A DNA stretch of 64,000 nt, from positions 1 through 64,000 of the forward strand of contig LDAQ01000019.1 in assembly GCA_001028025.1 (NCBI GenBank), given 5' to 3'. The notes below the pieces were generated by a model, which saw only the letters and a list, made by a program, of their open reading frames with translations, ran no database searches and was not told the DNA's origin. This document shows positions 51,393 to 59,645 of the stretch, in pieces (position 1 is the first letter of the stretch; each line of letters opens with the position of its first letter). A program made the translations under genes and the position numbers. This DNA is from Faecalicatena fissicatena. GTDB taxonomy: Bacteria > Bacillota > Clostridia > Lachnospirales > Lachnospiraceae.

Positions 51393-52271
51393 ATGCATGG
51401 ATATCGGGAAAAACCCGTGTATATGAAGTATGCATACATTGCTGTGGGGACAGGTATCGTATCTTTTGCTATCAAATGTATTTATGAACCCAACAGCCTG
51501 GTAGTCGGAGGATTTTCCGGCCTGGCTATCATTATTAAGAGTCTTACAGAAGGGCTTCTTCCGGGTGGTATTCCGCTGTGGCTTACGAATATCGCCCTCA
51601 ATGTGCCGGTTTTTCTGGTAGCATTGAAAGTAAAAGGCAAGTCATTTATCGGCAGGACCTTGTTTGCAACGGCCATGGTTTCGGTCTGGCTGGGGATTCT
51701 GCCTGAGTTTTCCTTTATTGAAGGGAATATCCTGCTGGCCGCTGTGTTTGGCGGGGCACTGCAGGGCATCGGTATGGGACTGGTATTTTCCAACGCGGCA
51801 ACAACCGGCGGCACAGATATGGTTGGGGCAATCATCCAGAATTATCTCCGGCAGTTCTCTGTGGCAAAGATTATGATGGTGATAGATGCTGTTATCGTAA
51901 TTGCGGGCGGCTATATGTTTGGAATCGAGCGTGCTCTTTATGCAATTATTACCATTGTGGTAGTCAACCGAATCGCGGATGCGATGATCGAAGGTGTTAA
52001 GTTCGCAAAGGCCGCGTATATTATTACGGATCAGTATGAAGAAGTATCAAAGGCGATTATGCACGGAGTGGACCGCGGACTCACCGGCATTTATGCGAAA
52101 GGTATGTATACCGGAAAAGACCGATGTCTGCTCTTCTGTGTGGTTACCAAGAAAGAACTGGTGCATTTGAAGGAACTGGTGGGCAGAATTGACGAAAATG
52201 CGTTCATAATTGTGAGTGATGCCCGCGAGGTTATGGGCGAAGGATTTTTCCCCGTAGATAAAGATTTGTGA
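51393..52271 (+). CDS. YitT family membrane protein (DUF161/DUF2179)
   Basis: A 292-residue protein with five or six membrane segments (about 10-175), including GGFSGLAIIIKSL and SNAATTGGTDMVGAIIQ, and a C-terminal cytoplasmic DUF2179 ferredoxin-like domain (about 215-285: ITDQYEEVSKAIMHGVDRGLT). Transport is proposed for the family but the substrate is unknown. It starts 2 bp after the preceding stop, so the two are one unit, ended by the terminator at 52315. Confidence 0.9.
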   Translation: MHGYREKPVYMKYAYIAVGTGIVSFAIKCIYEPNSLVVGGFSGLAIIIKSLTEGLLPGGIPLWLTNIALNVPVFLVALKVKGKSFIGRTLFATAMVSVWLGILPEFSFIEGNILLAAVFGGALQGIGMGLVFSNAATTGGTDMVGAIIQNYLRQFSVAKIMMVIDAVIVIAGGYMFGIERALYAIITIVVVNRIADAMIEGVKFAKAAYIITDQYEEVSKAIMHGVDRGLTGIYAKGMYTGKDRCLLFCVVTKKELVHLKELVGRIDENAFIIVSDAREVMGEGFFPVDKDL

Positions 52272-52314
52272 ACTATGTATAATGTCTAAAATATGAATTT
52301 TTTGTAAAATATAT

Positions 52315-52356
52315 GAGGAAATGCATAAAAATAGTGGATTTCCTCTTTATTTTTTT
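52315..52356 (+). terminator. Terminator of the yitT unit
   Basis: GAGGAAAT (52315-52322) and ATTTCCTC (52338-52345) form an 8-bp stem with a 15-nt loop, followed by TTTATTTTTTT. Confidence 0.7.
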
Positions 52357-52466
52357 GACGTTATGCATTAATATATAATTTATATATGTGCGTTCTACAC
52401 ATTTTTCGAAGTCAGACTTTGTGAAAAATGCACATGAAAAGAGTCAACGAGCGGAGGAGAGAAAGT

Positions 52467-53558
52467 ATGATTTCAAATCAGATACTTCAAAACACAATTG
52501 AGGGCCTTAAAGGGATTTCAAGAATTGATTTCTGTGTATTAGATACGGAGGGTAAAGCGCTTGCTGCCACATTTGAAGATACAAAGGATTATGAAAGTGC
52601 AGTCCTGTCATTTGTGGAATCTCCGGCTGACAGCCAGGTCATTCAGGGATATCAGTTTTTTAAGATATTCGATGAACAGCAGTTGGAATATGTCCTGCTT
52701 GCCGGCGGGGAGAACGAAGAAGTTTACATGGTCGGCAAGATTGCAGCGTTCCAGGTTCAGAGTCTGCTGGTAGCGTATAAAGAGAGATTTGATAAAGATA
52801 ATTTTATCAAAAATCTTCTGCTGGATAACCTGCTTTTAGTGGATATTTACAACAGGGCCAAGAAATTACATATTGACACAGAAGTAAAACGTGTTATCTT
52901 TATTATTGAAACATCTCACGAAAAGGACAGTGTTGCGCTGGACAATGTAAGGAACCTTCTCGGAGGAAAGTCCAAGGACTTTATTACAGCTGTGGATGAG
53001 AAGAATATTATTGTTGTCAAAGAACTTTCTGAGAAAGACGGCGGCAAAGAGCTGGAGAAGATGGCTAAGGATATGCTGGAGATCCTGCGCAATGAATGCG
53101 GAGAGGAACATATCCATATCGCATACGGAACCATCGTGAATGATATCAAGGAAGTTTCAAAATCCTACAAGGAAGCAAAGCTCGCACTGGATGTGGGCAA
53201 GATTTTCTTTGACGAAAAGGATATTGTGGCATACAGCACGCTGGGTATCGGGCGCCTGATCTATCAGCTGCCGATCCCGTTATGTAAGATGTTTATCAAG
53301 GAGATCTTTGAGGGGAAATCTCCGGACGATTTTGATGAGGAGACATTGACGACTATCAACAAGTTCTTTGAGAATAGTCTGAATGTATCAGAAACGTCCA
53401 GACAGCTGTACATTCACAGAAATACTCTGGTATACCGGCTGGATAAGCTGCAGAAGAGCACAGGGCTTGACCTGCGCGTCTTTGAGGATGCGATTACGTT
53501 CAAGATTGCTCTGATGGTGGTAAAATACATGAAGTATATGGAGTCATTGGAATACTAA
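52467..53558 (+). CDS. CdaR/PucR-type helix-turn-helix regulator
   Basis: A 363-residue putative regulator. An N-terminal sugar-diacid-recognition-like domain (about 1-130) and a GGDEF-like fold (about 150-260, with AYGTIVNDIKEVSKSYKEAKLAL) precede a C-terminal HTH_30 domain (about 300-360: LNVSETSRQLYIHRNTLVYRLDKLQKSTGLD broken by the RNTLVYRL recognition helix). ATG 52467 is preferred: GGAGGAG lies 7 nt upstream. It stands 26 bp before ftsE and may be cotranscribed with the division genes. The effector is unknown. Confidence 0.82.
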   Translation: MISNQILQNTIEGLKGISRIDFCVLDTEGKALAATFEDTKDYESAVLSFVESPADSQVIQGYQFFKIFDEQQLEYVLLAGGENEEVYMVGKIAAFQVQSLLVAYKERFDKDNFIKNLLLDNLLLVDIYNRAKKLHIDTEVKRVIFIIETSHEKDSVALDNVRNLLGGKSKDFITAVDEKNIIVVKELSEKDGGKELEKMAKDMLEILRNECGEEHIHIAYGTIVNDIKEVSKSYKEAKLALDVGKIFFDEKDIVAYSTLGIGRLIYQLPIPLCKMFIKEIFEGKSPDDFDEETLTTINKFFENSLNVSETSRQLYIHRNTLVYRLDKLQKSTGLDLRVFEDAITFKIALMVVKYMKYMESLEY

Positions 53559-53584
53559 AGAGTATGAATAATTAGGAGGAGCAT

Positions 53585-54271
53585 ATGATTGAATTAAGAA
53601 ATGTAACGAAGGAGTACTCTAAGGGCAATGCCGCCCTGAACGGTGTTTCCGTGAAGATTGAACAGGGGGAGTTCGTGTTCATCGTAGGAGACAGCGGTTC
53701 AGGTAAGTCTACTTTGATTCGTCTCATTATGAAGGAGCTGGATCCGACAGAAGGAACGATTATTGTGAACGGACAGAACCTGAACAGGATGAGACATCGT
53801 CACATTGCGAAGTACAGAAAAGGCCTGGGAGTTGTATTTCAGGATTTCCGGCTTTTGAAGGACAGAAATATCTATGAGAATATTGCTTTTGCACTGCGTG
53901 TGACAGAGACACCGACACGAGTTATCAAGAGGAAGGTGCCGGCGGCGCTTTCGCTGGTGGGACTGGCTCAGAAGTACAAGTCATTTCCAAAAGAGCTGTC
54001 AGGGGGAGAGCAGCAGCGTGTTGCTATTGCGAGGGCGATTGTAAATGAACCTGCTATTTTGTTGGCCGACGAGCCGACTGGTAACCTGGATCCAACAAAC
54101 TCATGGGAGATCATGAGTCTGCTGAAAGAGGCGAATGAGAGAGGGACAACAGTATTGGTTGTTACTCACAACCAGGAGATCGTAAACGAGATGAACGAGC
54201 GCGTCATAACGATGAAACAGGGCGTTATCGTCAGTGATGAACAAAAAGGTGGGTATTTCGATGAGAATTAG
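53585..54271 (+). CDS. ftsE: Cell division ATP-binding protein FtsE
   Basis: A 228-residue ABC ATPase: Walker A GDSGSGKST, signature LSGGEQQRVAIARA, Walker B ILLADEPTGNLDP, H-loop VTHN. With FtsX it forms a non-transporting ABC complex that couples ATP hydrolysis to peptidoglycan hydrolase activation at the division site, or in sporulation in Bacillus. AGGAGG precedes the ATG. It overlaps ftsX by 11 nt. Confidence 0.97.
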   Translation: MIELRNVTKEYSKGNAALNGVSVKIEQGEFVFIVGDSGSGKSTLIRLIMKELDPTEGTIIVNGQNLNRMRHRHIAKYRKGLGVVFQDFRLLKDRNIYENIAFALRVTETPTRVIKRKVPAALSLVGLAQKYKSFPKELSGGEQQRVAIARAIVNEPAILLADEPTGNLDPTNSWEIMSLLKEANERGTTVLVVTHNQEIVNEMNERVITMKQGVIVSDEQKGGYFDEN

Positions 54272-55214
54272 TACATTAGGATACGTAGGAAAACAAGGGG
54301 TTAAGAATATCGGGAGAAACAAGATGTTTTCGCTCGCATCAGTTGCGACAATGTCAGCTTGTATTTTCCTGTTTGGGTTGTTTTTTGCGATTCTGCTTAA
54401 CTTTCAGTATATTATAAAGTCAGCAGAGGAAGGGGTGGCGATCACCGTATTTTTTGATGATGATGCCACGCAGCAGCAGATCGATGACATCGGTGAAGCT
54501 TTAAGCAGCAGGGACGATGTTTCAGAAGTAAAGTTTGTGTCATCAGATGACGCATGGGATAAGTTTAAAAACGACTATTTCGGAGATAATGCAGACCTGG
54601 CGGACGGATTTAAGAATGACAACCCGCTGGCCGGCTCCGATAACTATGAAGTATATATGAAAACAGTAGAAAAAAATGATGCCAGCCTGTCAGTCAGGAG
54701 CAAGTCGCTGGCTTCCACCCAGCAGGATCTTGTAAAGTTTGCCAAGAGCCTGGATGGGGTGCGGAAGGTAAATAAGTCTGATGTTGTGGCGAATACACTT
54801 TCCAGTGTCAACGTTCTGGTAGGATATGTTTCCATAGCGATCATCATTATACTGTTTGGCGTATCTATCTTCCTGATCAGCAATACGGTCACAATGGGTA
54901 TTACGGTGCGTAAGGAAGAGATTGCCATTATGAAATACATTGGCGCCAAGGACTTTGTCGTCCGGTCACCGTTCGTAATAGAAGGCCTGCTCATGGGACT
55001 CGTGGGAGCGATTATCCCTCTGGTTCTGCTGTACGGACTCTATGGCAAGGCGGTTGAATATGTACTGACCAAGTTCCAGATATTGAATAATATTATCAGT
55101 TTCCTGCCGGTAACAACGGTGTACCGCCTGCTGCTCCCAATCGGGCTGCTGTTAGGTGTGGGAATTGGTTTTGTCGGAAGTTACTTTACAGTACGTAAAC
55201 ATTTGAAAGTATAG
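54261..55214 (+). CDS. ftsX: Cell division protein FtsX
   Basis: A 317-residue membrane partner of FtsE. A cytoplasmic N-terminus, TM1 (about 20-45), a large extracytoplasmic loop (about 50-165) that contacts the hydrolase, then three TM segments with the FtsX/MacB core SNTVTMGITVRKEEIAIMKY interrupted before IGAKDFVVRSPFVIEGLLMG. ATG 54261 is chosen with AGGTGGG upstream. The next gene encodes the M23 protein that this complex probably controls. Confidence 0.96.
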   Translation: MRISTLGYVGKQGVKNIGRNKMFSLASVATMSACIFLFGLFFAILLNFQYIIKSAEEGVAITVFFDDDATQQQIDDIGEALSSRDDVSEVKFVSSDDAWDKFKNDYFGDNADLADGFKNDNPLAGSDNYEVYMKTVEKNDASLSVRSKSLASTQQDLVKFAKSLDGVRKVNKSDVVANTLSSVNVLVGYVSIAIIIILFGVSIFLISNTVTMGITVRKEEIAIMKYIGAKDFVVRSPFVIEGLLMGLVGAIIPLVLLYGLYGKAVEYVLTKFQILNNIISFLPVTTVYRLLLPIGLLLGVGIGFVGSYFTVRKHLKV

Positions 55215-55223
55215 GTGGCGCCT

Positions 55224-56378
55224 ATGAAAAGACGAAAGAGGAGTATAATAAGTGCGGTACTGGTTATTGTTTTATGTATGGGCATGGTGCTTAATGTAAA
55301 TGCAACGACTGTGGATGAAGCACAGAAAAAGGCGGACGAACTGGAGAACCAGAAAAAATCTGCAGAGAAAGAGAAGGATTCCCTATCATCACAGCTAAAC
55401 TCAATTGTCTCAGATATGAAAGTCACAAAAGAAAAGCTGGGAAAGAAACAGGAAGAGATCCAGATAGCAGAAGATGAACTCGTCCAGGCAAAAGTGGATG
55501 AAAACGACCAGTATGAAAGCATGAAGAAGCGGATTAAGTTCATGTACGAGAACGGTAATTCGCAGCTTCTGGAAATATTGATTTCCAGCGACAGTATAGG
55601 GGATTTATTAAACAAGGCAGAGTATGTTTCGCAGATTTCTGCATATGATAGAGATATGCTTATCGAGTTCCAGGATGTAGTGAAAGATGTGGAGGAGAAG
55701 GAAGCGTCTCTGCAGGGAGAGTATGATGAACTTTCCGGTCTGCAGGATGAACTGGTTGCGAAGCAGAATGAAGTACAGGCATTACTGGACAATAAACAGA
55801 TACAGCTTGCCGATCTGGAGAAGCAGATTGGGGATAATGCAGCAACCCTGCAGAAGCTGATTGAGGAAGCCGAAGCGGAGCGTATCAAGCAGGAACAGCA
55901 GCTGGCGGCTCAGTTGGCAGCACAGCAGCAACAGCAGCAACAGCAGTCATCCGGTGGCGGAGGCAGTTATACACCGCCGAGTTCATCACCGGTTGTCAGC
56001 GGAAACGGTCAGTTTACCAATCCTTGTCCGGGAGCATACATATCCAGTACATTTGGTTACCGTGATTTTGACGGTGCCTTCCATAAGGGGCTGGATCTTG
56101 CAGCTGGCGAGGGAACACCTACATATGCAGCGGCTGACGGTACGGTAGTTATAGCGGGATGGAGTGACAGCGCCGGTAACTGGGTCGTCATCAATCATGG
56201 CAATGGGCTGACTACAAAGTATATGCACCATTCGAATATCTGCGTGTCTCCGGGTCAAACGGTTGTGAAGGGCCAGCAGATCGGATATGTTGGGAATACC
56301 GGAAATTCATTCGGTGCGCACCTGCATTTCCAGGTAGAGGTTGGTGGGGTGGCAGTAGATCCGCAGGGATATCTGTAA
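55224..56378 (+). CDS. FtsEX-linked M23 peptidoglycan hydrolase with coiled coil
   Basis: A 384-residue exported protein: signal peptide (about 8-28), a long coiled coil (about 30-225) like EnvC/PcsB proteins that bind FtsX, a Gln-rich then Gly/Ser/Pro-rich linker, and a C-terminal LytM/M23 metallopeptidase. The zinc ligands are present (HKGLD and GAHLHFQ), so unlike EnvC of enterobacteria it could cut peptidoglycan itself. ATG 55224 has AGGTGG 5 nt upstream. It lies 9 bp after ftsX and is presumably cotranscribed and activated by FtsEX. Confidence 0.92.
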   Translation: MKRRKRSIISAVLVIVLCMGMVLNVNATTVDEAQKKADELENQKKSAEKEKDSLSSQLNSIVSDMKVTKEKLGKKQEEIQIAEDELVQAKVDENDQYESMKKRIKFMYENGNSQLLEILISSDSIGDLLNKAEYVSQISAYDRDMLIEFQDVVKDVEEKEASLQGEYDELSGLQDELVAKQNEVQALLDNKQIQLADLEKQIGDNAATLQKLIEEAEAERIKQEQQLAAQLAAQQQQQQQQSSGGGGSYTPPSSSPVVSGNGQFTNPCPGAYISSTFGYRDFDGAFHKGLDLAAGEGTPTYAAADGTVVIAGWSDSAGNWVVINHGNGLTTKYMHHSNICVSPGQTVVKGQQIGYVGNTGNSFGAHLHFQVEVGGVAVDPQGYL

Positions 56379-56454
56379 GTCTACTGTATATGAGTGGGAT
56401 AAAGTAAAGTCGCAGGACTTTAGAGCGAATAATCTCGAAGGTTGGATATGGAAT

Positions 56455-57660
56455 ATGGATCATAAAAAGAGTTTTATCAAGGGGGCGCTTTCAGGCGCCC
56501 TCGTTATGCTATTAATTACAATATTAGGCTCAGGAGTATGGAAAGCAATTTCAGTCAAGACGGCAGGGGGCCAGGCGGAAGCGGCGCAGGTATCGGCTGA
56601 GAGCGAAACAGATAAAAAGCTGAAGATGTTAAGTGGTGTGATAGATGATTATTATCTGTACGCGGATGACATTGATGAACAGGCTATGCAGGACGGTATT
56701 TACAACGGATATGCCAGTGGTCTGGGGGATCCTTATACTGTGTACTACAATGAAGAACAGACGAAGGATCTGCTGGAGTCAACAACCGGGGAGTACAGCG
56801 GGATCGGTGCGGGTATACTGAAGAATTATCAGACTCAGCAAGTGACGATCGGTAATATCTACAAAGATTCACCTGCTGAGGAAGCCGGCCTTAAAACCGG
56901 AGATATTCTCTATCAGGTGGATGACCATGTAATTGAGTCTGAGGATCTGACGGAGATTGTATCCTGGATCAAGGGTGAAGAAGGGACAGAGGTAACTCTG
57001 CATGTCTACAGAGGCGAGAATGCGGAGGAAGTTGCCTGTACGGCCACCAGGCGCATGATTGAGGCACAGACCGTGGAACACGAGATGAAGGAAGGCCAGA
57101 TTGGCTATCTGCGTATTATGGAATTTGATACGGTAACGTTGAAACAGTTTGAGGAGGCCCTTAATGATCTGGAAAGTCAGGGTATGAAGGGGCTGATTAT
57201 TGATCTGCGCTCGAATCCGGGTGGAAATCTGGATACCGTGGTAGATATGCTGAAGCTGATTCTCCCGGAGGGAACGATTGTATCTACAAAAGATAAAGAA
57301 GGCAATGTTATTGAGGAAAAGAACGAGGAGGATCATGAATTTACGAAGCCTCTGGCGGTTCTTGTAAATCAGGGCAGCGCCAGCGCTTCCGAGATATTTG
57401 CCGGAGCGGTCCAGGATTACGGTGTAGGAGAGATTGTGGGCATGACCACATATGGCAAGGGTGTCGTTCAGCAGCTGATGGATCTGGGTGACGGAACCTG
57501 CCTGAAAGTGACCATAGCAGAATACTTTACAGCGGCAGGGAGAAGCATTAATAAAAAGGGGATAACGCCTGATGTAGAAGTCGAGTATGAGGCGGATCCT
57601 AATGATGAAAATGCGGATAACCAGCTGGAGAAGGCTATTGAAGTCGTGAATGGGGAGTAG
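56455..57660 (+). CDS. S41 family carboxyl-terminal processing protease
   Basis: A 401-residue membrane-anchored, extracytoplasmic serine protease of the CtpA/CtpB type: N-terminal anchor (about 10-30), PDZ domain (about 100-185, with YSGIGAG and SPAEEAGLKTGDILYQVD), and S41 core with GSASASEIFAGA (catalytic Ser) and YGKGVVQ (Lys base). In Bacillus a relative activates sigma K signalling in sporulation. Placed after ftsEX-M23, it may process wall enzymes. The ribosome binding site is weak (GAAGG). The 57661-57779 gap carries a GGGGACGCCTG motif and an imperfect hairpin. Confidence 0.93.
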   Translation: MDHKKSFIKGALSGALVMLLITILGSGVWKAISVKTAGGQAEAAQVSAESETDKKLKMLSGVIDDYYLYADDIDEQAMQDGIYNGYASGLGDPYTVYYNEEQTKDLLESTTGEYSGIGAGILKNYQTQQVTIGNIYKDSPAEEAGLKTGDILYQVDDHVIESEDLTEIVSWIKGEEGTEVTLHVYRGENAEEVACTATRRMIEAQTVEHEMKEGQIGYLRIMEFDTVTLKQFEEALNDLESQGMKGLIIDLRSNPGGNLDTVVDMLKLILPEGTIVSTKDKEGNVIEEKNEEDHEFTKPLAVLVNQGSASASEIFAGAVQDYGVGEIVGMTTYGKGVVQQLMDLGDGTCLKVTIAEYFTAAGRSINKKGITPDVEVEYEADPNDENADNQLEKAIEVVNGE

Positions 57661-57779
57661 GGGGACGCCTGCCGTCGAACGGGACGGGGATGCTTCATGG
57701 AGCGTTCTTCTCCCCATCCATTCATTCATGAGCTAAAGCTCCTTCACTTGAAATCACTTCAAATCATTAAAAAAATACC

Positions 57780-57808
57780 TTGCAATCGAAAAAGAGCTGT
57801 GCTATGAT
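57780..57808 (+). promoter_or_regulatory. Promoter of the T-box / aspS-gat operon
   Basis: TTGCAA (57780-57785), 17 bp, TATGAT (57803-57808); predicted start near 57815, just upstream of the T-box structures. Confidence 0.65.
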
Positions 57809-57814
57809 TGGTAA

Positions 57815-58106
57815 CAAGTTTTAACAGAGTAAACTGTGAAACAGAAAAAGGCTGTGAACAAGACTCTGATTTTCAGAAACTGACAGGAAGTTGGCGTCAC
57901 CGACTGAGAGCGCCGGACAGCGGAGAGAATCAAGGGAACACTTGGGAGCTGATCAGCTGAATTTTTCAGTAGGCTGGTACGTAAGGCATACGTTACATGC
58001 ACAAAAGTGGGGCAGGCAGAGTTTCGTGATGTCTGTTCAATGCGGGTGGTACCGCGGATTAAATTACGAATCCGTCCCGGGATGCAGATGCATCCCGGGA
58101 CTTTTT
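57815..58106 (+). promoter_or_regulatory. T-box riboswitch with GAAC (Asn, overlapping Glu) specifier
   Basis: Leader RNA that senses uncharged tRNA. The T-box sequence GGGTGGTACCGCG (58044-58056) binds the tRNA acceptor end and forms the antiterminator, which competes with the terminator at 58074-58106. In stem I, CAAG pairs with CTTG (57941-57944) and GATTTTC with GAGAATC (57925-57931), leaving AAGGGAACA as the specifier side. This offers AAC (57937-57939, Asn) overlapping GAA (57936-57938, Glu). Asn matches the pathway below. A two-codon GAAC specifier has been described for the transamidation operon of Clostridium acetobutylicum. The specifier assignment is by hand folding. Confidence 0.88.
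58074..58106 (+). terminator. T-box terminator
   Basis: GTCCCGGGATGC (58074-58085), loop AGAT, GCATCCCGGGAC (58090-58101), TTTTT. A perfect 12-bp stem. The 12-mer CCCGGGATGCAG recurs at 58146-58157 before the aspS ribosome binding site. Confidence 0.92.
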
Positions 58107-58185
58107 GTCGTACAGGACCTCCTGTATATTCCATTTGTTTCAAAACCCGGGATGCAGTCATAAAGGAGCAGAAAGGAGAAAAAAC

Positions 58186-59517
58186 ATGGAATTTGTAACA
58201 GGAGTAAAACAGAAGGACACAATGGAATTAAGCGAACTACTGAGAGAGGGAATGACTGGAAATCGTGTCAGAGTAAATGGTGCAGTCCATGCTATCCGGG
58301 ATATGGGGACGGTGGCATTCGTGATTTTAAGAAAGCGAGAAGGACTGATCCAGTGTGTGTTTGAGGAGGGAGTTTCAAAGTTTAGCTTGAAGGAATTGAA
58401 AGAAGCTGATACAGTCGAAGTAACAGGAATTCCTGCAGAGTCGGAAAAAGCGCCTCATGGCATTGAGATCAGAATTGAAGAGATAAAAGTTTTGAGCGAA
58501 CCGGCGGAACCGCTTCCGCTGCCTGTATCGAAGTGGAGGCTCAATACTTCACTGGAAGCCAAAATGAACTATCGGCCGATTTCACTGCGCAATATCAGGG
58601 AGAGGGCGAAGTTCAGGATACAGGAAGGGATTGTCAGGGGGTTCCGTGATTTTCTGTATGAGGAAGGATTTACAGAAATTCATACACCTAAGCTTGGTGC
58701 AAAAAGCGCGGAGGGCGGGGCGAACCTTTTCCGGCTTGAGTATTTCCACAGGCCGGCCATCCTGCAGCAGAGCCCTCAGTTCTATAAGCAGATGATGGTA
58801 GGGGTGTTTGACAGGGTGTTTGAGACGGCCCCGGTATTCCGGGCTGAAAAGCATAATACAAAACGCCACCTGAATGAGTACACGAGCCTGGATTTTGAGA
58901 TGGGTTACATTGACGGGTTCGAGGATATCATGGCGATGGAGGCAGGATTTCTTCAGTACACAATGAAGCTGCTAGAGAGAGAGTATGCGGGAGAGTTAAG
59001 AATTCTTGGGATCGAACTTCCAAAGGCGGAAAAAATACCGGCAGTCAGATTCGATGATATAAAAAGAAAAGTATCTGAAAAGTACGGTCGGGGGATAAAG
59101 AATCCATATGACCTGGAGCCAGAGGAAGAACAGTTGATCAGCCAATATGCAAAAGAGGAATGGGATGCAGATTTTGTTTTTGTCACTCACTATCCATCCA
59201 GAAAGCGGCCGTTTTATGCAATGGATGACCCGGAAGATCCAACCTTTACATTGAGTTTCGACTTACTGTTTCGGGGGATGGAGATAACAACCGGAGGCCA
59301 GAGAATACATGATTATCATGAGCTGAAGAAAAAGATGGAGATAAGAGGCATGACAGAGGAAGGAATGGAGCAATATCTGAGTGCATTCAAACACGGTATG
59401 CCGCCCCATGGAGGCCTGGGAATCGGGCTGGAGCGGCTGACCATGAAAATACTGGGAGAGGATAACGTGCGCGAGGCTGCACTATTCCCACGAGACTTAA
59501 GCAGGCTGGAACCATAA
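58186..59517 (+). CDS. aspS: Non-discriminating aspartyl-tRNA synthetase (archaeal type)
   Basis: A class II synthetase of 443 residues that charges tRNA(Asp) and also tRNA(Asn) with aspartate; GatCAB then amidates the latter. An OB-fold anticodon domain (about 20-115) precedes the catalytic domain, with motif 2 FETAPVFRAEKHNTKRHLNEYTSLD broken at its loop and motif 3 GLGIGLERLTM. His35 (GAVHAIRD) and Pro90 (EKAPHG) stand where discriminating archaeal AspRS has Trp and Lys; this pair marks non-discriminating enzymes. ATG 58186 has AAAGGAG 7 nt upstream. The T-box, and gatCAB after one inserted gene, support the role. Confidence 0.92.
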   Translation: MEFVTGVKQKDTMELSELLREGMTGNRVRVNGAVHAIRDMGTVAFVILRKREGLIQCVFEEGVSKFSLKELKEADTVEVTGIPAESEKAPHGIEIRIEEIKVLSEPAEPLPLPVSKWRLNTSLEAKMNYRPISLRNIRERAKFRIQEGIVRGFRDFLYEEGFTEIHTPKLGAKSAEGGANLFRLEYFHRPAILQQSPQFYKQMMVGVFDRVFETAPVFRAEKHNTKRHLNEYTSLDFEMGYIDGFEDIMAMEAGFLQYTMKLLEREYAGELRILGIELPKAEKIPAVRFDDIKRKVSEKYGRGIKNPYDLEPEEEQLISQYAKEEWDADFVFVTHYPSRKRPFYAMDDPEDPTFTLSFDLLFRGMEITTGGQRIHDYHELKKKMEIRGMTEEGMEQYLSAFKHGMPPHGGLGIGLERLTMKILGEDNVREAALFPRDLSRLEP

Positions 59518-59570
59518 ACGTATATAGCATCCGGAAAGAAACAGAAAAGTGTCGCCTGGAAGGGGGATAC

Positions 59571-59597
59571 CTGCAAAGGGGTCAGACCCCTTTGCAG
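59571..59597. repeat. GGGGTCAGACCCC palindrome, left of the zinc-ribbon gene
   Basis: CTGCAAAGGGGTC, centre A, GACCCCTTTGCAG: 13-bp perfect arms. Same family as 20831-20871 and 60796-60814. It lies between aspS and the zinc-ribbon gene. Confidence 0.9.
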
Positions 59598-59645
59598 AGA
59601 TTGTGAAGATTTCTACAATCCTGGGTGCGGAAGTGAGAGGGGCCT

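Noticed and set aside
52420..52438. A third TGTGAA pair as a firm member of the locus 2 operator family
   Set aside because: The second half reads CATGAA and no -10 box follows at 17 bp, so it may be chance.
55181..55888. A 235-codon Ser/Phe-rich ORF antisense to the M23 gene
   Set aside because: The composition is the reverse complement of a Lys/Glu/Gln-rich coiled coil; not a gene.
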